From NCBI GenBank assembly GCA_018268995.1, contig JAFDVL010000011.1, forward strand, positions 62,001 through 126,000: a stretch of 64,000 bases of DNA, read 5' to 3'. The DNA is from Acidobacteriota bacterium. Lineage in GTDB: Bacteria > Acidobacteriota > Blastocatellia > RBC074. Both the position numbers and the translations under genes were made by a program. Positions 1 through 9,258 of the stretch are shown one piece after another. Position 1 is the stretch's first letter. The number at the start of each line of letters is the position of its first letter. A model generated the notes under the pieces. The model had not been told where the DNA came from, searched no databases, and saw only the letters and a list, made by a program, of their open reading frames with translations.

Positions 1-551
1 TCGACAAACTCAAGAGAGGATTCGAAATAAACGATCATTTCAACCAACGCATTTTTTAAGGGCTTGAGTTGTTTTGACACTTCGCCCCGCAATTGCCGAG
101 TGGCAAGCTGCGCCTGATAGCGAGTTTGCGAATGTATTAGATCATTCACCGCTTCAGCCTGTGATAGGTCAATCCGTTGATTCAGAAACGCGCGCAAAGT
201 AAATTCGCCTGGCTTAGCTAGTTCTGCACCAGACGAAGCTAACAATCTGAGAATTTCAGTTAAGACGACAGGTGAACCGTGACAGGATATTTCGACTACA
301 TCCTCGCCCGTATAAGAATGTGGGGATCGAAAATAAGTGATAAGAGCTTCATCAATTACTTGGCCAGATTCAGAATGTATAAGGGATTGGAGAGAAACTT
401 GATTAGGAACCAGCTCGGTCGCTTTTTTGGTATCCAATAAAGATTGAAGACATTTAAGAGAGTCGTCTCCACTCAAACGAATAACACCAATTCCACCATA
501 GCCCGGCGGAGTAGCAATTGCGGCAATAGTGGTATTCTCGTAAAGACGCAT
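1..551 (-). CDS. mnmE: tRNA modification GTPase MnmE, N-terminal part (gene runs off the window)
   Basis: MnmE acts with MnmG to modify the wobble uridine of certain tRNAs. Only the first 183 codons are visible; the gene continues past base 1. My translation from the ATG at 551-549 begins [17 protein letters not shown] and continues with [10 protein letters not shown], the classic start of the MnmE folate-binding domain. Further on come [14 protein letters not shown] and the [21 protein letters not shown] segment shape that precedes the helical domain. The GTPase domain and the terminal CIGK motif lie outside the window. It follows jag in the rpmH-rnpA-yidD-yidC-jag-mnmE order, which is widely conserved in bacteria. 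A hairpin with a T-rich tail separates it from jag, so it may have its own promoter. Confidence 0.93.
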   Translation of the reverse strand, partial: MRLYENTTIAAIATPPGYGGIGVIRLSGDDSLKCLQSLLDTKKATELVPNQVSLQSLIHSESGQVIDEALITYFRSPHSYTGEDVVEISCHGSPVVLTEILRLLASSGAELAKPGEFTLRAFLNQRIDLSQAEAVNDLIHSQTRYQAQLATRQLRGEVSKQLKPLKNALVEMIVYFESSLEFV

Positions 552-574
552 CTCAAAAAATATATTGCGACCGA

Positions 575-633
575 CTAAGAAAAATCGCCAAGAAGCAAAA
601 CAGGAATATCGCACCTATTTTCATCTTGGCGAT
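575..633 (-). terminator. Probable rho-independent terminator after jag
   Basis: Perfect 10-bp inverted repeat: ATCGCCAAGA at 584-593 pairs with TCTTGGCGAT at 624-633. Read on the minus strand, the hairpin is followed directly by a T-rich run (TTTTTCTT). The 30-nt loop is long, so termination strength is uncertain. Confidence 0.5.
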
Positions 634-656
634 GATTTATATTGCAATGCTAAGAA

Positions 657-1157
657 CTAATAAGCAGGCAGAATTTTTACGCGGCGCATTTGGCCATCAC
701 CTTCGCTCTCAGTTCGGACACCTTCGATATCAACAATAGCATTATGAATAATGCGACGATCCTGAGCATTCATCGGATCAAAAACAAACGGCACTTTAGA
801 AATCCTAACCTTCTCAGCTGCTTTTTGTGCCATCAGTTCTAATTCGATCTGCCGCGCCTCACGATATCCACTTGCATCAAAGTCAATCTGGGCTCCCTCG
901 GCGACTTCATCAGCAAAAACGCGACGGGTGATGTACTGCATTGAATCTAATAATTCCGCACTGTGACCGAGGAGTAAGGGTAAATCGAATCCTTGAAACT
1001 CAACTCGGATGCTACCATCATCGTCATCATCAATAATTGCACGTAAATCAAGTGACGAAGAACTTATCAAGTCTTCGACAAACCTCTCAACACGCTTTGT
1101 AAGTTCGTTAGATTGATCCATACCCATTCCATCAGTTACGGCTACCCTTAAGTTCAA
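657..1157 (-). CDS. jag: Jag/KhpB RNA-binding protein (KH plus R3H domains)
   Basis: A single-stranded RNA-binding protein of the Jag/KhpB family, linked in other bacteria to cell-envelope and division control. The 166 residues hold a KH-like region in the first half and a C-terminal R3H motif visible as DRRIIH. An N-terminal Jag_N domain is absent, so this is a short form. The first possible start is a TTG at 1157-1155 whose last bases overlap the TGA stop of yidC (TTGA), which suggests translational coupling. In-frame ATG codons at 1127 and 1121 are alternatives that would remove 10 or 12 residues. Its place directly after yidC is the usual one for this gene. Confidence 0.88.
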   Translation of the reverse strand: MNLRVAVTDGMGMDQSNELTKRVERFVEDLISSSSLDLRAIIDDDDDGSIRVEFQGFDLPLLLGHSAELLDSMQYITRRVFADEVAEGAQIDFDASGYREARQIELELMAQKAAEKVRISKVPFVFDPMNAQDRRIIHNAIVDIEGVRTESEGDGQMRRVKILPAY

Positions 1158-2929
1158 GGGTTAGCCAATAATTCTTTGGACTTCTTGCCCTTTGTTGGTT
1201 GCGATGTTGCGCTGTCGTTCGATTGAGCCGGAGGACTTGGAGTAATTTTATTAATAACGTATTGCTGTGCAATACCAACCAAATTTCCAACCATCCAGTA
1301 CAAGACCAATCCCGCTGGAGCATAAATAAAGAAATATCCCATCATCAAAGGCATGAAATATTGCATCCGCTTTTGCATTGGATCAGCTGTCGAAGGAGTC
1401 AAAGCGGTTTGCACAATCATGGAGATAACAAAGATCACTGGTAAGACAAACCAGGGATCGGGTGAAGATAAATCCTTTATCCAGGCGATAAACTTTGCAT
1501 TACGGAATTCAATCGCACTGCTCAAAACAATGAAAACAGCCCAGAAAAACGGCATTTGCAGCAACAAAGGTAAACATCCCATTAAGGGGTTACCTTCGCG
1601 CATCAGCGCAACCTGCTCTTTCTGAAGCTCCATCATACGAGGGTCGTTCTTATCCAGCTTTTTCATGCGCTCTTGCAAATCTTTCATTTTAGGTTGCAAG
1701 GCAGCGGCTTTTTTCATCGAGACAGAACTTTTCCACCGCAAGGGGAAGAAGAACATGTTAAGAACGACCGTCAGTAAAATGATGGCCCAACCGTAATTGC
1801 CCGTCCAGCCATAGAGGTGAACGAAAGCGCTGCGCATAAATGCGGCAATTGGCTTAACAAGCCAAGCGACTACGCTCCAGCCATAGCTAATCAGATATTC
1901 GAGATTTTTCTCCTGATTGGCAAGGCCAAATTTTTTATTAACCTGCGCAAGCATGTCCAGGTCTTTAGGCCCGGCATAGACATGGTTGACCTGATCATTA
2001 ACAACAGGGATGGCGATTGACACGTAATTGTGTTCGGTTTCCTTGTCGCCAATTTTCTCATTCCGCTTAACGTTAAGAAGGGCTGCTGTTTTGGCAGGAA
2101 CAGATGGGACTAACGCCAGAGCAAAATAGTTATCATCAACCGCGCCCCAAAGAAGATTCGTTTCTTTAATGCCTTCAGGATCAGCCGATTTAACATCCGT
2201 TCCGGCGTGATGTGTCACACTACCTGACGCAGAATAAGTGATCTGAGGCGCAGGTTTATAATAACCATATTCCTTAAGGGACTGATCACCAAAGTTTGGT
2301 CCAAGAACAACAAAAGCTTCTATCGGTTGTCCATTGCGCTTAACATCCACCTTAAGATCAAAGTCAAATCCAGATCCATTGAAAGTCATAGTTTTAGACG
2401 CACTCACCCCACCTGCATTTCCATAATTAAACGTAAAGGATTTTTTTTCCTCAGGTTTAATTTCGACCGTTTGCCCTGGTTCTCCCGCCAAGGTAAACCG
2501 AGCGGAGTTCAGCTCTTTTTCAAGATTTCGATCCGATGGGATAAGAAGTCGTAGTGGCGCACCTATCTCCTGGCTTTTTTGAGCAGAAACCAAATTTACA
2601 CCCTGAGGAGGATCAACTGGTTTCCCATTCGGCGAATGAGTCATTGTCCATTCGGACAGAACAGCCCCCTGATTTGATAACTTTCCATTCCAAAAGTTGG
2701 ACTTCAAGGCAATTTCACGCAACTCAACCTGGGGCAAATTTCCAGATTGTGGAACTGGCAAAGTTTGCGAGGGAGTTGCAGATGGTGCCGGAGTGGGTGT
2801 GACAGTCTGGGCTGTTTGTTCAGCAGGAGATTTTTGGGGTTGAGGAAAGAATTTTTGAAAGAGGAACTGAGAGCCAAATAAAATAACTGCCGAAAGTAAA
2901 ATAAAAAGCGTAAGCCGTTGTTTTTCCAT
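1154..2929 (-). CDS. yidC: Membrane protein insertase YidC
   Basis: Inserts and folds inner-membrane proteins, alone or with SecYEG. At 591 residues this is the long Gram-negative form: an N-terminal membrane anchor ([16 protein letters not shown]), a Pro/Thr-rich linker, a large periplasmic beta domain to about residue 345, and the conserved C-terminal helices. The cytoplasmic hairpin rich in Lys and Met ([20 protein letters not shown]) and the following [17 protein letters not shown] segment are typical of the family. The C-terminus is basic ([12 protein letters not shown]), as expected for ribosome contact. The gene ends in a TGA that overlaps the jag TTG start. Confidence 0.97.
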   Translation of the reverse strand: MEKQRLTLFILLSAVILFGSQFLFQKFFPQPQKSPAEQTAQTVTPTPAPSATPSQTLPVPQSGNLPQVELREIALKSNFWNGKLSNQGAVLSEWTMTHSPNGKPVDPPQGVNLVSAQKSQEIGAPLRLLIPSDRNLEKELNSARFTLAGEPGQTVEIKPEEKKSFTFNYGNAGGVSASKTMTFNGSGFDFDLKVDVKRNGQPIEAFVVLGPNFGDQSLKEYGYYKPAPQITYSASGSVTHHAGTDVKSADPEGIKETNLLWGAVDDNYFALALVPSVPAKTAALLNVKRNEKIGDKETEHNYVSIAIPVVNDQVNHVYAGPKDLDMLAQVNKKFGLANQEKNLEYLISYGWSVVAWLVKPIAAFMRSAFVHLYGWTGNYGWAIILLTVVLNMFFFPLRWKSSVSMKKAAALQPKMKDLQERMKKLDKNDPRMMELQKEQVALMREGNPLMGCLPLLLQMPFFWAVFIVLSSAIEFRNAKFIAWIKDLSSPDPWFVLPVIFVISMIVQTALTPSTADPMQKRMQYFMPLMMGYFFIYAPAGLVLYWMVGNLVGIAQQYVINKITPSPPAQSNDSATSQPTKGKKSKELLANP

Positions 2930-2984
2930 CTAAAAACTCATTTCAGATTATCCGGCTAAACGGGGCCAGCAATCTGACAAAATA

Positions 2985-3194
2985 TCATTGCACCGGATCA
3001 TAGCCACCCGGGTTGAATGGATGGCAATGTAGGATACGTTTTAATCCCAACAAAGATCCTTTTAGCACTCCATATTTATTTATGGCGTCAGCTGCATATA
3101 CGGAACAAGTCGGAAAAAACCGACACGAAGGTGGAAGAAGCGGTGACAGAAACAGTTTGTAGCCACGCAGAACATAAATAGCGATGATTTTCAT
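2985..3194 (-). CDS. yidD: YidD membrane protein insertion efficiency factor
   Basis: Small protein (69 residues) thought to help YidC-dependent insertion. The family signature is clear: [20 protein letters not shown] near the start, with the paired cysteines, and [13 protein letters not shown] at the end. It lies 5 bp after the rnpA stop and just before yidC, the standard arrangement. The ATG at 3194-3192 is the only sensible start. Confidence 0.95.
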   Translation of the reverse strand: MKIIAIYVLRGYKLFLSPLLPPSCRFFPTCSVYAADAINKYGVLKGSLLGLKRILHCHPFNPGGYDPVQ

Positions 3195-3199
3195 TCTGC

Positions 3200-3571
3200 T
3201 TATTCCAAATCTTTGGCCAGGCTCAATGACCGACGAAAACGGTGCAACATTTGATCGAAGGCTGCTTTTATGTCTTTGTAATCAGCAGAAGCAACTCCTG
3301 TCCGCAAATTAAATACGACATCAAAGCCAACTTCCGCCAAAATAGACCGATCACGTAATCGAAAAATCTCCCGCATTCTGCGCCGACACCGATTACGCAA
3401 GACAGCACCCCCGATTTTCCGAGTGGTGGTAAGACCTAAACGCTGATGGCCACTATCAGTACGCAAAACAAAAGCTGAAAAATATGGTGTGCTGAACTTT
3501 TGGCCCCGCTCATAAACCGCTCGAAACTGCGAACTGGAAAGCAATCTGTCATTACTTTTGGTTGCCTTCAT
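3200..3571 (-). CDS. rnpA: Ribonuclease P protein component
   Basis: The protein subunit of RNase P, which binds the RNA subunit and helps remove tRNA 5' leaders. The 123-residue length is normal. The RNR signature ([15 protein letters not shown], about residues 60-74) and the preceding [16 protein letters not shown] strand are present. It sits directly downstream of rpmH and upstream of yidD, and is probably cotranscribed with both. The start at 3571 is an ATG. Confidence 0.96.
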   Translation of the reverse strand: MKATKSNDRLLSSSQFRAVYERGQKFSTPYFSAFVLRTDSGHQRLGLTTTRKIGGAVLRNRCRRRMREIFRLRDRSILAEVGFDVVFNLRTGVASADYKDIKAAFDQMLHRFRRSLSLAKDLE

Positions 3572-3616
3572 GCTTATCCGCCCAGAGCTAATTTATGATT
3601 GGTGATGTAGGGTCTC

Positions 3617-3763
3617 TTAGTAATGATGCGGCGTTAAGCGCTTGCGACCTTTGGCACGGCGGCGCTTCAAGACTAGCCGACCTGATTTAGTGCTCATACG
3701 CTCGCGGAATCCATGAGTCTTGGCGCGACGCCGATTGTTTGGTTGAAATGTTCTTTTTGCCAT
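3617..3763 (-). CDS. rpmH: 50S ribosomal protein L34
   Basis: Ribosomal protein L34, 48 residues, Arg/Lys-rich, starting [19 protein letters not shown] and ending [11 protein letters not shown]. The open frame extends 16 codons upstream, but the ATG at 3763-3761 is chosen because it gives the family's normal N-terminus and has a GGAGC ribosome-binding site about 8 bases upstream. It is the first gene of the rpmH-rnpA-yidD-yidC-jag run. Unlike in many bacteria, dnaA is not next to it; dnaA lies about 40 kb away. Confidence 0.96.
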   Translation of the reverse strand: MAKRTFQPNNRRRAKTHGFRERMSTKSGRLVLKRRRAKGRKRLTPHHY

Positions 3764-3896
3764 AGCTATAGCTCCATATAAACTAGATTCAGAAACGGGA
3801 AAGACTAGCAATGGGGTCTGACGATTGTCAAATGTTATTTGTCAAGCAAGGATTTTTAGCCGTTGTGATGGGTTCGTAATTTGCGTGATGTCAAAA

Positions 3897-3926
3897 TTGA
3901 CAGGTACAACGTAATAACTGTAAGAT
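3897..3926 (+). promoter_or_regulatory. Sigma-70-like promoter for the rodZ-like gene
   Basis: TTGACA at 3897-3902 and TAAGAT at 3921-3926, 18 bp apart, about 85 bp before the rodZ-like start. This 247-bp gap between divergent rpmH and rodZ-like genes holds nothing else I can name; two TTGACA hexamers also occur on the minus strand towards rpmH, without a clear -10. Confidence 0.5.
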
Positions 3927-4010
3927 TGCGAACTCTTAAAGGGATACTTTCAAGATTCGACCTTTTCATAAAGAGCCTCAAGTAATAGAGAGGAGAGGCC
4001 AGAGCCAATC

Positions 4011-4853
4011 ATGCCCACATTAGGTGAAGAATTAAAGCGATTGCGGGAACATAGAAATCTCTCAATCCGTGAGGTTGCCGAAGCAACTCATATCGGAGGG
4101 CGGTTTTTACAGGCGATAGAAGCGGATAACTATTCCATTTTGCCAGGTGGAATTTTCAATCGTGGTTTTGTCAGAAGTTATGCCCGTTACGTTGGTCTGG
4201 ATGAGGAGCAAGCGCTGGTAATGTACAACGAACAGCTTGAGGCACAAGGCGGGGAAGCCCCTCGAACAATGGCACCAAGCTTAGACGGGATTGATGAAGA
4301 GCCAGCCTCTCCCTGGGGTAGTATCGCCCTGATCGTAATTATTCTTTTACTTTTGAGCGCTGGCATTTATACAGCCTATAGATGGTTCAAAGGGGAAGAT
4401 GCTACAAGTCAGATTGTGGTCACCACAACACCAACGCCAGGAATATCACCAACCACGGAATCAAGTGCTTCACCGATTCCAACACCGTCAGAATCGCCTT
4501 CGCCGACAACTTCGCTTAGCGAATCAGCGGCGGCTTCCCCAACAGTTTCTCCGACGCCCGCTGGCAGCTTTTCCCCTGCACCGCCGCTGACAGGAAATTT
4601 GCAGGTAAAAGTGCAGATCGGAAGCGAGCCCTGTTGGTTGAAAGTGTGGGTTGATAGTAACCGTCCGGCTGATGGCGTGCTAAATCCGGGAGATGTTAGA
4701 GAATTTTCCGCCTCGGATAAGTTAATAATGAGTTTTGGAAATGCCGTTGGTGTAACGGCAACCCTGAATGGACGCCCAATGAAACTTCCATTGAAGGGCG
4801 TCACCTCTTATGTCGTTCTTACAAAGGATAACTATCAAGCCTTCCTTCAATAG
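4011..4853 (+). CDS. RodZ-like helix-turn-helix membrane protein
   Basis: Likely RodZ-type cell-shape protein, a bitopic membrane protein that links MreB to the wall-building machinery. Residues 1-70 form the HTH_25-type domain (MPTLGEELKRLREHRNLSIREV and the NRGFVRSYARYVGLD motif). A single membrane helix (ALIVIILLLLSAGIYTAY) follows at about residues 105-122. A long Ser/Thr/Pro linker spans 135-195, and a C-terminal DUF4115-like beta domain closes the protein (LKVWVDSNRP, LNPGDVREFSA). The layout matches RodZ in domain order and length (280 aa). No mreBCD genes are in view, so the role is inferred from domains only. Confidence 0.85.
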   Translation: MPTLGEELKRLREHRNLSIREVAEATHIGGRFLQAIEADNYSILPGGIFNRGFVRSYARYVGLDEEQALVMYNEQLEAQGGEAPRTMAPSLDGIDEEPASPWGSIALIVIILLLLSAGIYTAYRWFKGEDATSQIVVTTTPTPGISPTTESSASPIPTPSESPSPTTSLSESAAASPTVSPTPAGSFSPAPPLTGNLQVKVQIGSEPCWLKVWVDSNRPADGVLNPGDVREFSASDKLIMSFGNAVGVTATLNGRPMKLPLKGVTSYVVLTKDNYQAFLQ

Positions 4854-4866
4854 TCCGCAGCAACCT

Positions 4867-4883
4867 GCACATTGTAAATGTGC
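4867..4883 (+). other. Short perfect hairpin downstream of the rodZ-like gene
   Basis: GCACATT, 3-nt loop, AATGTGC. It lies 14 bp after the stop codon and has no T-run, so it may stabilise the mRNA 3' end ahead of the real terminator at 4945. Confidence 0.35.
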
Positions 4884-4944
4884 GCGCGGGCAAAACATTG
4901 ATGTGAGGTCTGGTTTGCCATAAAAATTTGTATAGTAACCACCG

Positions 4945-4978
4945 CCGCGCGAAGTAACCCTCGCGCGGTTTTCGTTTT
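4945..4978 (+). terminator. Rho-independent terminator before guaB
   Basis: CCGCGCGA at 4945-4952, 8-nt loop, TCGCGCGG at 4961-4968, then TTTTCGTTTT. A strong terminator for the rodZ-like transcript, ending 17 bp before the guaB start. Confidence 0.85.
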
Positions 4979-4991
4979 AGTGATTCATTGA

Positions 4992-6470
<1,479 letters not shown>

Positions 6471-6496
6471 CAAAGAGAGTTGCGATTCACAAAACC

Positions 6497-9103
6497 ATGA
6501 AGATGCGCCCTGCTTTGCTCTTATCAATATTGGTTCTTATCACATCGCTCGTAGTCCAAAGTCGCGATGGGATTTCTGAATTACGGAATGCAAATGATGC
6601 CTGGGTAAGTGGCAAATACATACCGGCGTTGCAGACTTATTTGCAATTGCTCAAAGGGCCGCAGGGCGATCAATACATTGAACCCATTGCAACTCAAACC
6701 GGTGAGCTTTTTCATACGGATGAGCTTTCAAATGATGCCCGTACACCGCGACTCAGTGCGAATGGAAAATTGGTTGCTTACGAAACAGGCCCAACCAATT
6801 CGCCGATCATTCGCGTTGTCCAACTTGCCGGGCAACAAAAATTACTGGCTGAATTCCAAGGCACGAATGTAGCGATTTCGCCTTCGAGTGATAAAGTTGC
6901 GTATCTTAAAATCAAACCAAATGAAGAACTCAATACAGCGCAAAAGGCGCTTCAGGCAGCTCAGGGAGTCACAAGATTTTCAGCCCTTCAGGCGGTAAAT
7001 TACCTCCAAGCCAAACATTCGATCATTGTTGTTCATGATTTGCTGACGCAGAAAGAAATTGAAATTGAAACCACGGGACTGCTGAAAACATCCTTACTGT
7101 TCGGTGCGGATAACGAGACGATTTATTTTGTTGGCACGCGCGATGATGAATCCAGGCGAAGCGATATTTATGCAGTCACAGCTTCTATCCCACCAATAAA
7201 TATTACTGAATTAGACGGCTTCAAATCCGCGCCTGTTCTTTCGCCATCCGGCAAAACGATTTTATTTTCGCTTTCACTGATTAACCCGCTGCCACGCCGA
7301 CCGGCAGCACAAACCCCAACCAGCGGTGTTGCGTCTAATCCACAACGAGGTACAGCAGCTACGGGGTTTGGAATTGTTGATCTCGCTACAAAAAAAGCAA
7401 GTCTTATCAACGGTCTGATGCCTGCCTTTTCTGTTGATGGGGCAGAAATTGTTTACCTGTCCCGCAACCAACAGGAAACAAATTTGATCCTGAAGTCCGT
7501 TTCCGAAGGAACCACAAACACAGTCCTTAAAACGACCGATTTACTGCAAACTCCTTCATTTTCGCCTGATGGTCAGCGACTCATTTATTCGCGGCGAATC
7601 AATGATGATTATGAAACCGTTCTGATAGATCGCGACGGGAAGAACGAAACCCGCGTGTCACGCGAAATCCAGCATAATGTTCTGCCACGACTTATTTCGG
7701 CAAATAAGGTATTGGATGTGATTGGCGAACCACGTCATCGCCGGGCGTGGCTCTACGATTTGCAAACAGGACATAAGCATCAGCTATTTCACAATAACAC
7801 CGTGCGTACGATCTCGCCGGAATATGATTGGCAGGTTTCGAATGATGGGACAAAAGTCCTAGTTCAGGCTGACCGTGACGGGGACACAGTCTCAGCCGAG
7901 CGCGGGCTTTATTTGGTGAACCTTGATCGCAAAGTCACACGAGAAGAATTGATTGCACGGCTTGAAAAAAACCTTGCGGCAGAAACTGCATTGAATACGG
8001 AAGGCAAACGCATCTTTGCGCCAATTGCCAGCGAAGTTCAGACAGTGGTTGCACAAGCCTCGGTCAATCGTGTCTACAGTTATGAAAAATCGCTGTTTGA
8101 CTTCGACTCCAAGCACATCACAAAACCAGGCAATCAAAAAGCGATTGAATATTTGTACGAAACCTATAAATCGTTTGGCTACGAACCAGTCAAGCAATGT
8201 TTTGAAGTGCGCAGCGCTGTAGGTGGAAAAACGTGTAATGTGTATGCCACGCTGCAAGGAACAGAAAATCCCGATCTGATTTACGTCGTTGGTAGCCATT
8301 TCGATTCGGTTCAAGTTGGGCCGGGTGCGGATGATGATACTTCCGGCACTGCGGCATTGCTGGAAGCTGCGCGAATTCTGGCCAAACATCCACAGCCCGC
8401 GACCATCATCTTCGTCTCATACACTGGCGAGGAAGCCGGGTTGCTTGGTAGTCGTGAGTTTGTGCGGCAGGCAGTGGCCAACAAAATGAAAATTGTCGGC
8501 GTGCTCAACAACGATATGATCGGCTGGGCTAACGACAATCGGCTTGATAATACAATTCGCTATTCCAACACAGGCATCCGTGACATTGAACATGCTGCCG
8601 CAATGCAATTCACAAAACTTATTACCTACGACGCCCGCTGGCATCGAGGAACAGATGCAACATCGTTCTTTGAAACGTATGGCGACATTATTGGTGGCAT
8701 CGGATCGTATCCGGTACTCGGCAATCCTCACTACCACCAGGCGACGGATTTACTCGAAGGAATTAATCATCAGCTTGTTACGGAAACCAGCAAAACAACA
8801 GCAGCAACAATGATGATGCTCGCGTCTAGCCCTGCCCCTGTGAAGGAGTTGAAAGTAGCGAGTTTTAATGGCAAGACAGCAGAAATTACCTGGGCAGGAT
8901 CACCGGAAAAAAACATAACTCACTACATTGTCGCGTGGGGCGCAAATGAGAAGCAGATGAAGCAAATCCAGGTCACGTCAGCAAAAGTAACGCTGAAAGA
9001 TGCAAAGCCTGGGATGTTGGTCACAGTGAAAGCGGTCAATGCCAGAAAGCTGGAAAGCTGGGATTGGTCACAGACAAAGATTCCCGTGGTCTCTTCGCGG
9101 TAA
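6497..9103 (+). CDS. Secreted M28-family zinc peptidase with N-terminal PD40 propeller
   Basis: An exported aminopeptidase-like enzyme of 868 residues. A signal peptide (MRPALLLSILVLITSLVVQS) leads into PD40/TolB-like propeller repeats to about residue 470 (SPSGKTILFS, SPDGQRLIYSRR). The M28 domain follows with all expected metal ligands: His601 (GSHFDS), Asp613 (GADDDTSG), Glu645/Glu646 (YTGEEAG), Asp673 (NNDMIG) and His747 (YHQATD). A C-terminal fibronectin-III-like segment (ITWAGSPEKNITHYIVAW) ends the protein. Propeller-plus-hydrolase fusions are common in this phylum. The substrate cannot be told from sequence. Confidence 0.88.
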   Translation: MKMRPALLLSILVLITSLVVQSRDGISELRNANDAWVSGKYIPALQTYLQLLKGPQGDQYIEPIATQTGELFHTDELSNDARTPRLSANGKLVAYETGPTNSPIIRVVQLAGQQKLLAEFQGTNVAISPSSDKVAYLKIKPNEELNTAQKALQAAQGVTRFSALQAVNYLQAKHSIIVVHDLLTQKEIEIETTGLLKTSLLFGADNETIYFVGTRDDESRRSDIYAVTASIPPINITELDGFKSAPVLSPSGKTILFSLSLINPLPRRPAAQTPTSGVASNPQRGTAATGFGIVDLATKKASLINGLMPAFSVDGAEIVYLSRNQQETNLILKSVSEGTTNTVLKTTDLLQTPSFSPDGQRLIYSRRINDDYETVLIDRDGKNETRVSREIQHNVLPRLISANKVLDVIGEPRHRRAWLYDLQTGHKHQLFHNNTVRTISPEYDWQVSNDGTKVLVQADRDGDTVSAERGLYLVNLDRKVTREELIARLEKNLAAETALNTEGKRIFAPIASEVQTVVAQASVNRVYSYEKSLFDFDSKHITKPGNQKAIEYLYETYKSFGYEPVKQCFEVRSAVGGKTCNVYATLQGTENPDLIYVVGSHFDSVQVGPGADDDTSGTAALLEAARILAKHPQPATIIFVSYTGEEAGLLGSREFVRQAVANKMKIVGVLNNDMIGWANDNRLDNTIRYSNTGIRDIEHAAAMQFTKLITYDARWHRGTDATSFFETYGDIIGGIGSYPVLGNPHYHQATDLLEGINHQLVTETSKTTAATMMMLASSPAPVKELKVASFNGKTAEITWAGSPEKNITHYIVAWGANEKQMKQIQVTSAKVTLKDAKPGMLVTVKAVNARKLESWDWSQTKIPVVSSR

Positions 9104-9171
9104 CCAAATGGCGGTAACTAAATGGCTGAAGACGCAGCCGTGATTTGCCATAAATGTTTTTTATCGCCTTA

Positions 9172-9199
9172 TTGCATTCAGTTGGGCATCGTCTATAAT
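9172..9199 (+). promoter_or_regulatory. Sigma-70 promoter for the membrane pyrophosphatase gene
   Basis: TTGCAT at 9172-9177 and a consensus TATAAT at 9194-9199 with a 16-bp spacer, about 50 bp before the transcript's expected ribosome-binding site (GAGGG) and the ATG at 9259. Confidence 0.65.
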
Positions 9200-9258
9200 G
9201 CCGCATTCTAAAACTCCCGCTAATTCTAAAAACTTCCATCAACTTGAGGGCCTAACAT

